Origin: Idiomarina aquatica
GTDB taxonomy: Bacteria; Pseudomonadota; Gammaproteobacteria; Enterobacterales; Alteromonadaceae
Direction of reading: 5' to 3'
Assembly (NCBI RefSeq): GCF_003987185.1
Contig: NZ_PIPS01000004.1
Span: forward strand, 186,001-250,000
Length of the DNA stretch: 64,000 nt
How positions within the stretch are numbered: position 1 is the first letter of the stretch; the number at the start of each line of letters is the position of its first letter. Both the position numbers and the translations under genes were made by a program. The notes below the pieces were generated by a model. It ran no database searches, was not told the DNA's origin, and saw only the letters and a list, made by a program, of their open reading frames with translations. Shown in pieces: positions 1-8,445 of the stretch.

Positions 1-311
1 TCCCCTAAAAAGTCATCCAGCATCAGTTTTTGCTGGCCACTCTCCAACACTCTGGCTGCCACACGATAATCCCCGGCCAGTAGCCGTCCTGGCTGCAAGC
101 TTAAAAAGGTCGCGGGGTCTTCTAATAAGGGTTGCAGTGTGCGGCGAATGGGTTCCGCTACGGGTTTAGGCTCCGGCGCTGCACGATTCCAGACAGCAAG
201 AAAATAACCGCTACTGGCGGTAAAAAAGAGGAGCGCCCAAAATAACAGTAAAAGCCGCCAAGTGAGCGAGTGATACCAGCGGCTTTTCGGCCGTTTACGG
301 GCTTCATTCAT
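1..311 (-). CDS. cpxA: Sensor histidine kinase, N-terminal part only (CpxA-like)
   Basis: The gene enters from the left edge, so only about 103 N-terminal residues are visible. Read leftward it starts at an ATG (309-311) that overlaps the TGA stop of the response regulator gene (ATGA), which implies translational coupling. The visible part has a basic N-terminus (Arg/Lys-rich, ending SRWYHSLTW), one hydrophobic segment at about residues 20-38, and the beginning of a periplasmic sensor region. No HAMP, HisKA or ATPase domain is inside the window. Identification as the CpxA-type envelope-stress kinase rests on its partner: the adjacent regulator is a close CpxR match. It could be another OmpR-family partner kinase. 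Confidence 0.75.
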   Translation of the reverse strand, partial: MNEARKRPKSRWYHSLTWRLLLLFWALLFFTASSGYFLAVWNRAAPEPKPVAEPIRRTLQPLLEDPATFLSLQPGRLLAGDYRVAARVLESGQQKLMLDDFLG

Positions 312-985
312 ACTTGTGTCGTAAGGCGGTAACCGCGACCACGTACCGTTTGAATGCGCTCAGGTTTGCTTGGTAATTTCTTACGAATATTACTGATGTG
401 CACATCAAGGCTACGGTCAAAAGGTCCCATTTTTCTTCCCAGTGCAGCGACTGACAGCTGATCTTTGCTGACCATTTGCCCTGCTTGTTGCATTAAGCAA
501 CGTAAAATATCAAATTCTGTGGGGGTAATCACCAACGACTGACCATCACAGCTGACTTCAGCTTTTGCCGGGTCCAGTTCAAAGCCACCGGCAACCAGCT
601 TTTCAGCCTGCATCGTGGTGTTTGCGGTACGGCGCAATAACGCCCGCACACGAGCGATCAATTCCCGCGGATTGAACGGTTTAGGTAAATAATCATCGGC
701 CCCCAACTCCAGCCCCATGACTCGATCGTCGTCATCGCCACGAGCTGTCAGCATCAGTACAGCCGTATCGCGGTGCTGCTGACGCAGGCGTTGTAACAAT
801 TGCATACCATCGATGCCCGGCAACATCACATCCAATAGAATCAACTCATAATCGCCATTTAACGCAGCATCAAGACCCTTTACGCCATCATCGACGACAC
901 TGAGCTCGACTGATTCGCGTTTGAATAGCTCCGTCAGCATCGCTGACATTTCGTGATCGTCATCAATCAGTAGTACAGAGTGCAT
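308..985 (-). CDS. cpxR: OmpR-family response regulator CpxR
   Basis: This is a 225-residue two-domain response regulator. The receiver domain (about 1-118) has the acidic pocket Asp8-Asp9-Asp10, phosphoacceptor Asp52 in LLDVMLPG, Thr80 and Lys102 in LPKPF. The C-terminal winged helix (about 128-223) ends with the family signature RGRGYRL. The stretches MLTARG, LGLELGADDYLPKPF-like and FDRSLDVHISNIRKKLP closely match E. coli CpxR, which controls envelope-stress genes. The start is supported by an AAGG Shine-Dalgarno. Its stop overlaps the kinase start. No cpxP is seen upstream; ntrC ends 79 bp away on the same strand. Confidence 0.9.
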   Translation of the reverse strand: MHSVLLIDDDHEMSAMLTELFKRESVELSVVDDGVKGLDAALNGDYELILLDVMLPGIDGMQLLQRLRQQHRDTAVLMLTARGDDDDRVMGLELGADDYLPKPFNPRELIARVRALLRRTANTTMQAEKLVAGGFELDPAKAEVSCDGQSLVITPTEFDILRCLMQQAGQMVSKDQLSVAALGRKMGPFDRSLDVHISNIRKKLPSKPERIQTVRGRGYRLTTQV

Positions 986-1064
986 GGTTAGCCTTTTGGT
1001 TTAGAAAACATCGCTCTTATCTTCTACAAAGCTCGGCGTTAGAGCGATGCCTTTTACAAAAGAT

Positions 1065-2477
1065 TTACGTTAATAATAGCTTCATTTTGCGGGTTAGGGT
1101 ATTTCGTCCCCAGCCCAGCCAGCGCGCCGCCTTTTGCTTATGTCCATCAAATTTTTGCAAGGCAAAAACCAACGCTTGACGCTCCAGCTCTTCGCTCATT
1201 TGATTTAACACATCGTGCTGGGTTGTCCGACGTTTGAGCTCCCTTTCAATACTGTCTGACCAACCATCTGAAGTGTTGACCACCGATTCGGGCTGGGGTT
1301 CCGAAACCACCTTAGCCGGCACCAAAATATCTTCCGGTAGCTCACTGCGTTGCACCGTCTGCCCCGGAGCCATGACCGTTAACCAGCGACAAACGTTTTC
1401 CAGTTGCCTGACGTTGCCCGGCCATTGGTAATCCATCAACGCCTGCATCGCATCCGCACTCAACACCTTAGCGCTGATATCGAGCTCCTGTGCCACGCTT
1501 TTTAAAAAATACTGAGTCAGTTGACGAATGTCGTCACCACGTTCTCTTAGCGCCGGTAATTTCAGTTGAATCACATTTAAGCGATGATAAAGATCTTCAC
1601 GAAATTCGCCCCGTTGCACCGCCAACTTTAAGTCTTTATGCGTGGCCGCGATAACCCTCACGTCGACACTGACTGGCTGGTGCGCACCAACCGGATAGAA
1701 CTGTCCTTCAGCCAACACCCTGAGCAGTCGGGTTTGCACGGTCAACGGCATATCACCGATTTCATCCAAAAATAAGGTGCCATGGTTGGCTTGCTCAAAA
1801 CGCCCGGCGCGACGCTTATCCGCTCCGGTAAAAGCCCCTTTTTCATGCCCAAACAGCTCCGATTCAATCAATTCGTTTGGAATCGCCGCCATGTTCAGTG
1901 CGACAAAGGGTTGCTTTGCCCGCGGGCTGTGCTGATGCAGCGCTCTGGCCACTAGCTCTTTGCCCGTTCCGGTTTCGCCGGTAATGAGTACACTGACACT
2001 GGATTTCGATAACCGCCCGATAACCCGGAACACATCCTGCATCACTGCCGAATCACCAATCAGTTGGGTCTCGGCAGTGGTTCCCGTATCGGCAATCGGC
2101 GTTGCGCGGGCATGTTGCAGTGCCTTCCGCGCCATCGCTAAAGCTTCATCAAGATCGAACGGTTTGGCCAAATACTCAAAAGCCCCACCTTGAAAAACGC
2201 TGACCGCGGTGTCTAAATCGGAGTGAGCCGTCATAATGACGATAGGTAGCTCAGGTAACTGTTTTTGCAAGCGACGCAATACCTCCAGCCCATCATCTCC
2301 GGGCATACGGATGTCGCTTAACAACACATCCGGTTGCTCCGTTTCCAGTGCCTGATACAACTCGCCCGCCTGTTCAAAGCAACGTACCTGAAACTCTGTT
2401 TCAGCAAAGGTTCGCTCCAATACCCAACGGATTGAAGCGTCATCATCCAACACCCAAAGCTTAGCGGTTTGTGCCAT
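1065..2477 (-). CDS. glnG: Nitrogen regulation response regulator NtrC
   Basis: This is the sigma-54 activator of nitrogen-limitation genes, phosphorylated by NtrB. It has three domains: receiver (about 1-120, phosphoacceptor Asp55 in LLSDIRMPG), AAA+ (about 140-375, Walker A GETGTGKE, sigma-54 contact loop GAFTGA, FLDEIGD Walker B), and a C-terminal Fis-type HTH ending in NTLTRKMKLL. Two Met codons are possible. The second (2477) is preferred because GAGGAG lies about 7 bp from it, against 1 bp from the first; this gives 470 aa, near the family norm of about 469. It overlaps the end of ntrB by 17 bp, so the pair is translationally coupled as in enterobacteria. Confidence 0.96.
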   Translation of the reverse strand: MAQTAKLWVLDDDASIRWVLERTFAETEFQVRCFEQAGELYQALETEQPDVLLSDIRMPGDDGLEVLRRLQKQLPELPIVIMTAHSDLDTAVSVFQGGAFEYLAKPFDLDEALAMARKALQHARATPIADTGTTAETQLIGDSAVMQDVFRVIGRLSKSSVSVLITGETGTGKELVARALHQHSPRAKQPFVALNMAAIPNELIESELFGHEKGAFTGADKRRAGRFEQANHGTLFLDEIGDMPLTVQTRLLRVLAEGQFYPVGAHQPVSVDVRVIAATHKDLKLAVQRGEFREDLYHRLNVIQLKLPALRERGDDIRQLTQYFLKSVAQELDISAKVLSADAMQALMDYQWPGNVRQLENVCRWLTVMAPGQTVQRSELPEDILVPAKVVSEPQPESVVNTSDGWSDSIERELKRRTTQHDVLNQMSEELERQALVFALQKFDGHKQKAARWLGWGRNTLTRKMKLLLT

Positions 2478-3543
2478 CGCCATGCTCCTCTAATTCTCGA
2501 TAGGGCAAATAGATTTGAAACCGTGTCGCGCCGGCGTTGGATTCAAACTCGATTTTACCGCCATGCTGGTGCACTAGACTGTGTGCCAGCGACAATCCCA
2601 GACCGGTGCCGCCGGTACGACCGCTCACCATCGGGTAAAAAATTTGTGCTTGCAGTGACTCGGGGATACCGGGGCCATTGTCACTGATAGTAACCACCGC
2701 GCATTGCCGGTAACGCTGACCAAATAGGGTTAACTGATGCTCCACGCGGGTTTTTAAATGAATCTCGCCGTCACCATTCATCGCCTGCGCGGCGTTTTGG
2801 GCAATGTTCAGAAATACCTGCTCGAGGGAATCCGAGATGCCACGCAACATCGGCAGCGAAGGGTCATAGTCACGCCGTAACTTAAGTGTCTCGTCGTATT
2901 CGTAGGACAGTGTTTGCGCAACACGCTCAAGCAGCTCATGCAAATTGACCGGCTGAGGTTGTTCCAGTCGCGCCGGCCCTAACAATCGGTCAATGAGGCT
3001 CCGCAAGCGATCCGATTGGGCAATAATTAAATCGGTGTATTCGATAAGATCCGGTGCCGTCAGTTGTCTTGCCAACAGCTGTGCAGCGCCACGCAGCCCA
3101 CCAAGGGGGTTTTTTATTTCATGCGCCATGCCACGCAACAGACTCTGAGTTGCAAAAAGTTGCTGACGTTGCGAATTTTCCCGTAAAATTTGCCGTTGCA
3201 GGTCAACTTGCCGCAGCTCTAACAGCAACTGAAGCTGCTCCGCCCCCGTCAATGCGATACATTGCACACTGACTTCTACCGTTACTTTCTGACCGGAGTG
3301 CAGCACGAATTCTGCTTCCGAGTTGACCACCGTTTGCTGATCAGTCAGGCAATCGTCGAGCTGTTCCATCGCTAATGTTGTCGACACATAACTACTGGCA
3401 AATGGTTCATTCACCAGCCGTCGGGCACTGTGATCAAGCAAAGACTCAGCCGCCGCATTGACGTACTGAATGTTCAATGAGTCATCCAACACGACCACCG
3501 CGGTCATTAGCGCATCCAGGATCTCGTGACTCTGTGGCGACAT
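2461..3543 (-). CDS. glnL: Nitrogen regulation sensor kinase NtrB
   Basis: This is the cytoplasmic histidine kinase/phosphatase that controls NtrC, itself governed by the PII protein. At 360 residues it has a PAS domain (about 5-75), a HisKA phosphoacceptor at His141 in MAHEIKNPLGG, and a GHKL ATPase domain with the N box (NIAQNAAQAM), the G1 box (DNGPGIP) and the GTGLGLSLA G2 box. There are no membrane segments. An ATG at 3543 is preceded by GAGGA at good spacing. A very good NtrC site lies 22-38 bp upstream, so the operon is probably autoregulated. It sits directly downstream of the glnA terminator. Confidence 0.96.
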   Translation of the reverse strand: MSPQSHEILDALMTAVVVLDDSLNIQYVNAAAESLLDHSARRLVNEPFASSYVSTTLAMEQLDDCLTDQQTVVNSEAEFVLHSGQKVTVEVSVQCIALTGAEQLQLLLELRQVDLQRQILRENSQRQQLFATQSLLRGMAHEIKNPLGGLRGAAQLLARQLTAPDLIEYTDLIIAQSDRLRSLIDRLLGPARLEQPQPVNLHELLERVAQTLSYEYDETLKLRRDYDPSLPMLRGISDSLEQVFLNIAQNAAQAMNGDGEIHLKTRVEHQLTLFGQRYRQCAVVTISDNGPGIPESLQAQIFYPMVSGRTGGTGLGLSLAHSLVHQHGGKIEFESNAGATRFQIYLPYRELEEHGDGTNR

Positions 3544-3564
3544 AAGCTGTCCTCAACTCAGTAC

Positions 3565-3581
3565 TGCACCAAAATAGTGCA
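3565..3581. promoter_or_regulatory. NtrC binding site upstream of ntrBC
   Basis: The 17-mer TGCACCAAAATAGTGCA fits the NtrC consensus TGCACCA-N3-TGGTGCA at 13 of 14 fixed positions. It sits 22-38 bp upstream of the ntrB start, where the enterobacterial glnL promoter carries an almost identical operator. NtrC binding here would be expected to restrain the local ntrBC promoter. The site is read directly; the regulatory effect is inferred from the enterobacterial case. Confidence 0.85.
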
Positions 3582-3592
3582 TATTGATCGCT

Positions 3593-3616
3593 AAAAAAGG
3601 GAGGGCGAACCCTCCC
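3593..3616 (-). terminator. Rho-independent terminator between glnA and ntrBC
   Basis: On the minus strand a perfect 7-bp stem GGGAGGG / CCCTCCC closes a TTCG tetraloop and is followed by six T residues. It begins 9 bp beyond the glnA stop codon. It should end most glnA transcripts while some read through into ntrBC, the layout known from E. coli. Confidence 0.92.
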
Positions 3617-3625
3617 CCAACGCCT

Positions 3626-5035
3626 TTAGCAGCTGTAGTACATATCGAATTCAACCGGGTGGGTTGTCTTCTTAAGTGTTTCAACTTCGTTGTACTTCAG
3701 GCCAATATAAGCATCGATCATGTCATCATCCATGACACCGCCTTGTTTCAGGAAGTCACGGTCTTTATCCAGCGCTTCCAGTGCCATTTCCAACGAGTGA
3801 CAAACGGTAGGAATATCACGTGCTTCTTCCGGCGGTAAGTTGTACAAGTCTTTGTCCATCGCATCGCCCGGGTGGATCTTGTTACGAATACCATCAAGGC
3901 CGGCCATTAACAGAGCGGTAAAGCATAGGTATGGGTTGGCACTTGGATCCGGGAAACGGACTTCAATGCGGCGTGCTTTTGCACTTGAAACCAATGGAAT
4001 ACGAATCGACGCAGAGCGGTTACGCGCTGAGTAGGCCAGCATCACCGGTGCTTCAAAACCCGGAACCAAACGCTTGTACGAGTTCGTCGATGGGTTTGAG
4101 AACGCATTGATGGCACGGGCGTGCTTGATGATACCACCGATGTAATACAACGCGGTTTCACTCAGACCGGCATACTGGTCACCGGCAAACAGGTTTTCAC
4201 CGTCTTTTTGCAACGACATATGAACGTGCATGCCTGAACCGTTATCACCGACTAACGGCTTCGGCATAAAGGTCGCTGTCATGCCGTATGAGTGCGCGAC
4301 GTTGTGCACAACGTACTTGTAAACCTGCAATTCGTCGGCTTTCTTGGTCAGTGAATTATACTGCGTCGCTACTTCATTTTGACCAGCGGTTGCCACTTCG
4401 TGGTGGTGTGCTTCAACCACCAGACCCATGTCTTCCATGACCAGACTCATGGTGCCACGGATATCGTGTGCCGAATCAACCGGAGGAACCGGGAAGTAAC
4501 CGCCTTTGACGCCTGGACGGTGTGCCAGGTTACCTTCCGAATATTCACGGCCTGAGTTCCACTTCGCTTCTTCAGCATCAATTTTGTAGAACGAACCACT
4601 CATGTCGGTGTGGAAACGTACATCATTAAACAAGAAGAACTCAGGTTCCGGACCGAAGAACGCATTGTCAGCAAAGCCTGATGCTTGCAAGAACTCTTCC
4701 GCGCGTTTTGCGATGGAGCGTGGGTCGCGGCTGTAACCCTGCATGGTTTCTGGTTCAAGGATGTCGCAACGTACATTCAGCGTCATTTCATCAGTGAACG
4801 GATCAAGTACCATAGAGTCGGCGTCTGGCATCAACACCATGTCAGACTCATTAATGCCTTTCCAGCCGGCAATTGATGAACCATCGAACATCTTGCCTTC
4901 TTCGAAGAAATCATCGTCGATTTGCGACACCGGAATCGTTACGTGCTGTTCTTTACCTTTGGTATCGGTAAAACGCAGGTCGACGAACTTGACGTCATGC
5001 TCTTTTATGGCGTCGAAAATCTTGCTTGCTGACAT
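3626..5035 (-). CDS. glnA: Glutamine synthetase type I
   Basis: GlnA makes glutamine from glutamate, ammonia and ATP as a dodecamer. The start at 5035 is chosen because GGAGGAAAAC lies just before it and the product is then 469 aa, the same length as E. coli GlnA; a TTG seven codons upstream is open but lacks a ribosome site. Visible family features are [10 protein letters not shown] near the N-terminus, the [10 protein letters not shown] substrate-site motif, the [11 protein letters not shown]-binding stretch, and the adenylylation tyrosine at about residue 398 in LYNLPPEEA, so GlnE-type control is expected. It has its own terminator and a sigma-54/NtrC control region. Confidence 0.98.
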   Translation of the reverse strand: MSASKIFDAIKEHDVKFVDLRFTDTKGKEQHVTIPVSQIDDDFFEEGKMFDGSSIAGWKGINESDMVLMPDADSMVLDPFTDEMTLNVRCDILEPETMQGYSRDPRSIAKRAEEFLQASGFADNAFFGPEPEFFLFNDVRFHTDMSGSFYKIDAEEAKWNSGREYSEGNLAHRPGVKGGYFPVPPVDSAHDIRGTMSLVMEDMGLVVEAHHHEVATAGQNEVATQYNSLTKKADELQVYKYVVHNVAHSYGMTATFMPKPLVGDNGSGMHVHMSLQKDGENLFAGDQYAGLSETALYYIGGIIKHARAINAFSNPSTNSYKRLVPGFEAPVMLAYSARNRSASIRIPLVSSAKARRIEVRFPDPSANPYLCFTALLMAGLDGIRNKIHPGDAMDKDLYNLPPEEARDIPTVCHSLEMALEALDKDRDFLKQGGVMDDDMIDAYIGLKYNEVETLKKTTHPVEFDMYYSC

Positions 5036-5159
5036 GTTTTCCTCCAGCGGAATCAATGAATAAAAACAGAATAACTGTAGTTTGTATCTATACGTTTGAC
5101 AGTATTGATCACTTTTGGCGTGATGTCTGTCATGATCTTTTCTAGCTTTTCCAGTTAGA

Positions 5160-5174
5160 GCAAGTTGCGTACCA
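5160..5174 (-). promoter_or_regulatory. Sigma-54 promoter of glnA (glnAp2 type)
   Basis: On the minus strand, TGGTACGCAACTTGC matches the -24/-12 consensus TGGCAC-N5-TTGC, with GG and GC exactly 10 bp apart. Transcription would start near 5148, leaving a leader of about 113 nt. Two NtrC sites lie about 98 and 118 bp upstream of that start, the normal enhancer distance. Confidence 0.85.
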
Positions 5175-5237
5175 AAAATTCATTTTCTTTAATATCAAAC
5201 ACTTACTATTAACCGGAATACCGCAACCGACTTTAAT

Positions 5238-5274
5238 TGCACCATTATGAAACATAATAAACCAATTTGGTGCA
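5238..5274. promoter_or_regulatory. Pair of NtrC enhancer sites for glnA
   Basis: Two 17-bp NtrC-like sites lie side by side. Site 1 (5238-5254) is TGCACCA-TTA-TGAAACA, 11 of 14 consensus positions. Site 2 (5258-5274) is TAAACCA-ATT-TGGTGCA, 12 of 14. Their strong half-sites face outward, and centres are 20 bp apart (two helical turns), which would suit cooperative binding by phosphorylated NtrC. The rest of the 381-bp glnA-typA spacer holds the sigma-54 promoter and the typA leader; no further gene is evident. Confidence 0.8.
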
Positions 5275-5378
5275 AACCAGCTAATTTCTATTATGAATCT
5301 TTTGCGTAAAAAACGAACAAGGCCTTTTTAATTGCCAAGCAAACAGGTAGAATACGGCGCTCTTTTTTATCAACCCTC

Positions 5379-5400
5379 TGTCGGAGGGTTTACTCCGACA
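5379..5400 (+). other. Hairpin in the typA leader
   Basis: TGTCGGAG (5379-5386) and CTCCGACA (5393-5400) form a perfect 8-bp inverted repeat with a 6-nt loop, ending 16 bp before the typA ATG. The downstream ribosome site is weak (CAGG). There is no T-run after the stem, so it is not a simple terminator. It may affect ribosome access or mRNA stability; this is inference. Confidence 0.6.
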
Positions 5401-5416
5401 AACACAGGCTTTCTTA

Positions 5417-7255
5417 ATGACAACTCAGGCATTTGATATCAATAAACTTCGCAACATTGCGATTATTGCGCACGTTGACCACGGTAAAACAACACTGGTC
5501 GACAAACTACTTCAACAATCAGGCACGTTAGAAAGTCGTGGTGAGCTCGAAGAGCGCATCATGGACTCCAACGACCTGGAAAAAGAACGCGGCATTACCA
5601 TCCTGGCAAAAAACACCGCGATCAACTGGCAGGACTACCGAATTAACATTCTGGACACGCCAGGACACGCGGACTTCGGTGGTGAAGTAGAACGTGTATT
5701 ATCAATGGCTGACTCTGTCCTTCTGTTGGTCGACGCGGTCGATGGTCCTATGCCGCAAACCCGCTTTGTAACGCAAAAAGCGTTCGAGCACGGCTTGAAT
5801 CCGATTGTTGTTATCAACAAAATTGACCGTCCGGGCGCTCGTCCTGACTGGGTTATGGATCAGGTTTTCGATTTGTTTGACAACCTCGGCGCTACCGATG
5901 AGCAGTTGGACTTCCCGGTTGTTTACGCATCAGCATTAAACGGTTGGGCGACGCGGGAAGAAGAAACCGTCGGCACCGACATGACGCCGCTGTTCGAAAC
6001 CATTGTTAACCAAGTGAGCCACCCTGACGCTGACCCAGACGGTGATTTGCAAATGCAGATCTCTCAGCTTGACTACTCAAGCTACGTTGGTGTTATTGGC
6101 ATCGGTCGTGTGACACGCGGCAGCGTTAAAGTTAACCAGCAAGTCACCATTGTTGGTGCCGATGGTGAGAAACGTAACGGTAAAATCGGTCAGGTATTTA
6201 GCTACCTTGGCCTGGATCGTTTTGAAACCACATCGGCTCACGCGGGTGACATCTGCGCCATTACCGGTTTGGGTGAATTAAAAATCTCCGATACCGTTTG
6301 TGCGTTAGGTAAACCAGAAGCATTGAAGCCGCTGACCGTTGACGAGCCAACAGTGACCATGACCTTCCAGGTCAACACCTCACCGTTTGCCGGCAAAGAA
6401 GGTAAATTTGTGACCTCTCGTCAGATCCTTGAGCGTCTGCAGCAGGAGCTGGTCCACAACGTTGCGTTGCGCGTTGAAGAAACGGATAACCCGGATAAAT
6501 TCCGCGTTTCTGGCCGTGGCGAATTGCACTTGGGTGTTTTGATCGAAAACATGCGTCGTGAAGGCTTTGAGCTGGCGGTATCGCGTCCGGAAGTTATCAT
6601 CAAGCACGAAGATGGCCAAAAGATGGAACCGTACGAGTCACTGACCGTCGACATCGAAGAACAGCACCAAGGTGCGGTGATGGAAAAACTTGGCTTGCGT
6701 AAAGCCGAGATGACCAACATGACTCCGGACGGTAAAGGTCGTGTACGTATCGACTTTGAAGTACCAAGCCGCGGCTTGATCGGCTTCCAGACCGAGTTCA
6801 TGACACTGACTTCAGGCACCGGTTTGATGTACCACACGTTTGATCATTATGGTCCGCACAAAGGTGGCACTATCGGCCAACGTGTAAACGGTGTTCTTAT
6901 CTCGAACGCTCAGGGTAAAGCGTTGACCTACGCCTTGTTCAACCTGCAGGAGCGCGGCAAGCTGTTCGCTTCTCACGGTGACGAAGTGTATGAAGGCCAA
7001 ATCATCGGTATTCATAACCGTTCGAACGATTTAACCGTTAACTGTTTGAAAGGTAAACAGCTGACGAACGTTCGTGCTTCAGGAACGGATGACGCTCAGG
7101 TATTGAGCCCACCCATTCGTTACACGCTGGAGCAGGCCCTGGAATTCATCAACGACGATGAATTGGTTGAAGTGACACCAGCTTCTATCCGTATCCGTAA
7201 GCGTGCATTAACTGAAAATGAACGTAAGCGTCTGAGCCGAGAGCCAAAGAGCTAA
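5417..7255 (+). CDS. typA: Ribosome-associated GTPase TypA/BipA
   Basis: This translational GTPase of the EF-G type binds ribosomes and aids 50S assembly and stress or low-temperature growth. It is 612 aa, close to the usual 605-610. The G domain occupies about 1-200 with G1 AHVDHGKT, G3 [14 protein letters not shown] and G4 NKIDRP. It is followed by a beta-barrel domain II, EF-G domains III and V ([17 protein letters not shown] is characteristic) and the BipA-specific C-terminal domain. The ATG follows a hairpin-containing leader. It is divergent from glnA, as in E. coli, and ends in a strong terminator. Confidence 0.97.
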   Translation: MTTQAFDINKLRNIAIIAHVDHGKTTLVDKLLQQSGTLESRGELEERIMDSNDLEKERGITILAKNTAINWQDYRINILDTPGHADFGGEVERVLSMADSVLLLVDAVDGPMPQTRFVTQKAFEHGLNPIVVINKIDRPGARPDWVMDQVFDLFDNLGATDEQLDFPVVYASALNGWATREEETVGTDMTPLFETIVNQVSHPDADPDGDLQMQISQLDYSSYVGVIGIGRVTRGSVKVNQQVTIVGADGEKRNGKIGQVFSYLGLDRFETTSAHAGDICAITGLGELKISDTVCALGKPEALKPLTVDEPTVTMTFQVNTSPFAGKEGKFVTSRQILERLQQELVHNVALRVEETDNPDKFRVSGRGELHLGVLIENMRREGFELAVSRPEVIIKHEDGQKMEPYESLTVDIEEQHQGAVMEKLGLRKAEMTNMTPDGKGRVRIDFEVPSRGLIGFQTEFMTLTSGTGLMYHTFDHYGPHKGGTIGQRVNGVLISNAQGKALTYALFNLQERGKLFASHGDEVYEGQIIGIHNRSNDLTVNCLKGKQLTNVRASGTDDAQVLSPPIRYTLEQALEFINDDELVEVTPASIRIRKRALTENERKRLSREPKS

Positions 7256-7281
7256 GCCTCTGAACGACCATAATTGATTGA

Positions 7282-7308
7282 TTGCCCGCCTCGTGCGGGC
7301 AATTTTTT
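7282..7308 (+). terminator. Rho-independent terminator of typA
   Basis: TTGCCCGC (7282-7289) and GCGGGCAA (7295-7302) form an 8-bp stem with a CTCGT loop, followed by TTTTTT (7303-7308). The last bases overlap the stop codon of the convergent trhA gene. The opposite strand has no good T-run, so efficient termination is expected mainly for typA. Confidence 0.92.
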
Positions 7309-7972
7309 ATCCGCTCAGTGTCAGCAGGTCCGGCTGCGGTAATACGTAGTAAAAAATTGAGAAAAAGTGCAGCACACTGCCACCCAGCACAAACAAATGC
7401 CAGATGGCATGATGATAAGGTAGCGACTTCCAAACGTAGAAAACCACACCGAAGGTATAAGCCAATCCTCCCGCAAGCAGTAACAGCAGTCCCGCAGGAG
7501 CAACATTATCCAGCATCGGTTTGATGGCGACCAGTGCCATCCAGCCAAGACCAAGGTATAGCGTCAACGAGAGCCACTTAGGCGCCGTCTTAACAAACAA
7601 CTCTATGGCCACCCCAATCAGGGCGATGCTCCAAATAACCGCCAGCAGGCTCCAGCCCCAGGCTCCGCGCAAATTAATCAGTAGGAACGGCGTATAGGTT
7701 CCGGCAATCAATAAGAAAATGGCTGCGTGATCCAGTTGTTGAAAATACCCTTTCAACTTCGGCCACGGGAACGCATGGTATAACGTCGAGGCCGTGTACA
7801 AAATGATCAGGCTGACACCGTAAATGCTAGCTGCAACGATATGCCAGGTATCACCATAGGCCCCTGCCCAGGTCAACATGACCACCAATGCAGCAATGCT
7901 GAGCACCGCACCTACTCCGTGCGTCAGGGCGTGTGCGACTTCCTCCCAGGCGGTATAACGTTTTTTACTCAT
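7307..7972 (-). CDS. trhA: PAQR/hemolysin III family membrane protein TrhA
   Basis: This 221-residue integral membrane protein has about seven hydrophobic segments. It carries the HlyIII/PAQR hallmarks: an early ALTHGVGA stretch, Ser-Thr-x-Tyr-His (STLYHAF) near residue 65, Asp in LDHAAIFLLIAGTYTPF, and a late His-x3-His (YHHAIWHLFVLGGSVLHF). These residues bind a metal in the family. E. coli YqfA/TrhA is linked to membrane-energetics homeostasis; the hemolysin name is historical. Its start overlaps the stop of the DUF3081 gene by 4 bp (ATGA), so the two form an operon. Confidence 0.93.
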   Translation of the reverse strand: MSKKRYTAWEEVAHALTHGVGAVLSIAALVVMLTWAGAYGDTWHIVAASIYGVSLIILYTASTLYHAFPWPKLKGYFQQLDHAAIFLLIAGTYTPFLLINLRGAWGWSLLAVIWSIALIGVAIELFVKTAPKWLSLTLYLGLGWMALVAIKPMLDNVAPAGLLLLLAGGLAYTFGVVFYVWKSLPYHHAIWHLFVLGGSVLHFFSIFYYVLPQPDLLTLSG

Positions 7973-8250
7973 CCTCGCTCCAGGCCGGGGGTTTCATAAC
8001 CCTCTGAAATATTTTTCAAGGCGCGAATAAACTTGTCCAATTGGTCGCCTTTTTCATAATCCAGATGATACTTATTATGGAATTCTAGCCGTAATTTAAC
8101 GCCATGCCCTTCCAAAAACACCGTGTAGCCATCGTGATCCGTAAAAGCAGTAATGCCGTCAAGAACATGTTTACCTTGCTTGGCCTCTCCGTGTTCGTGA
8201 ATTTTCTCGTACGCATCGAGAATGAGTCGAAAATCAATTTCGTTTTTCAT
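7969..8250 (-). CDS. DUF3081 family protein
   Basis: This is a small, soluble, acidic protein of 93 aa. It resembles the DUF3081 family known from Vibrio, Shewanella and relatives (LDGITAFTDHDGYTVFL and a HNKYHLDYE segment); no function is established. The start at 8250 is chosen because GGAGG lies 5 bp upstream of MKNEID, rather than a Met eight codons earlier without such a site. It is the first gene of a two-gene operon with trhA, which suggests a link to membrane homeostasis, but nothing in the sequence proves it. Confidence 0.85.
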   Translation of the reverse strand: MKNEIDFRLILDAYEKIHEHGEAKQGKHVLDGITAFTDHDGYTVFLEGHGVKLRLEFHNKYHLDYEKGDQLDKFIRALKNISEGYETPGLERG

Positions 8251-8399
8251 AAACACCTCCAGTGATTTAGACAACTGCTGTTATCATTACGTATTATCGG
8301 CACAGCTAGACTATCACGACAAGGCTTTTTGCTACTAATTTAACCACTTGCATCAATAGACAGCTTACGTGCGCTGGTGCATGATTAATCAATTTGCGG

Positions 8400-8413
8400 T
8401 ATACTTAAGCATA
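8400..8413. promoter_or_regulatory. Candidate -10 and operator upstream of the TetR gene
   Basis: TATACTTAAGCATA is a near-palindrome (12 of 14 bp symmetric) centred on CTTAAG. Its left part, TATACT, is a good -10 hexamer for the downstream TetR gene. A perfect 10-bp palindrome TGATTAATCA lies just upstream at 8382-8391. Either could be the autoregulatory operator. No convincing -35 was found. Confidence 0.3.
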
Positions 8414-8445
8414 GTCAATGCAAAGAAGCTGAGAAGGGCGCTACT

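Noticed and set aside
3584-3838. An 84-codon plus-strand frame across the glnA terminator
   Set aside because: It is mostly antisense to the end of glnA, and the start lies within the terminator.
6421-6837. A 138-codon frame on the minus strand inside typA
   Set aside because: Shadow frame opposite highly conserved TypA codons; no promoter or ribosome site.
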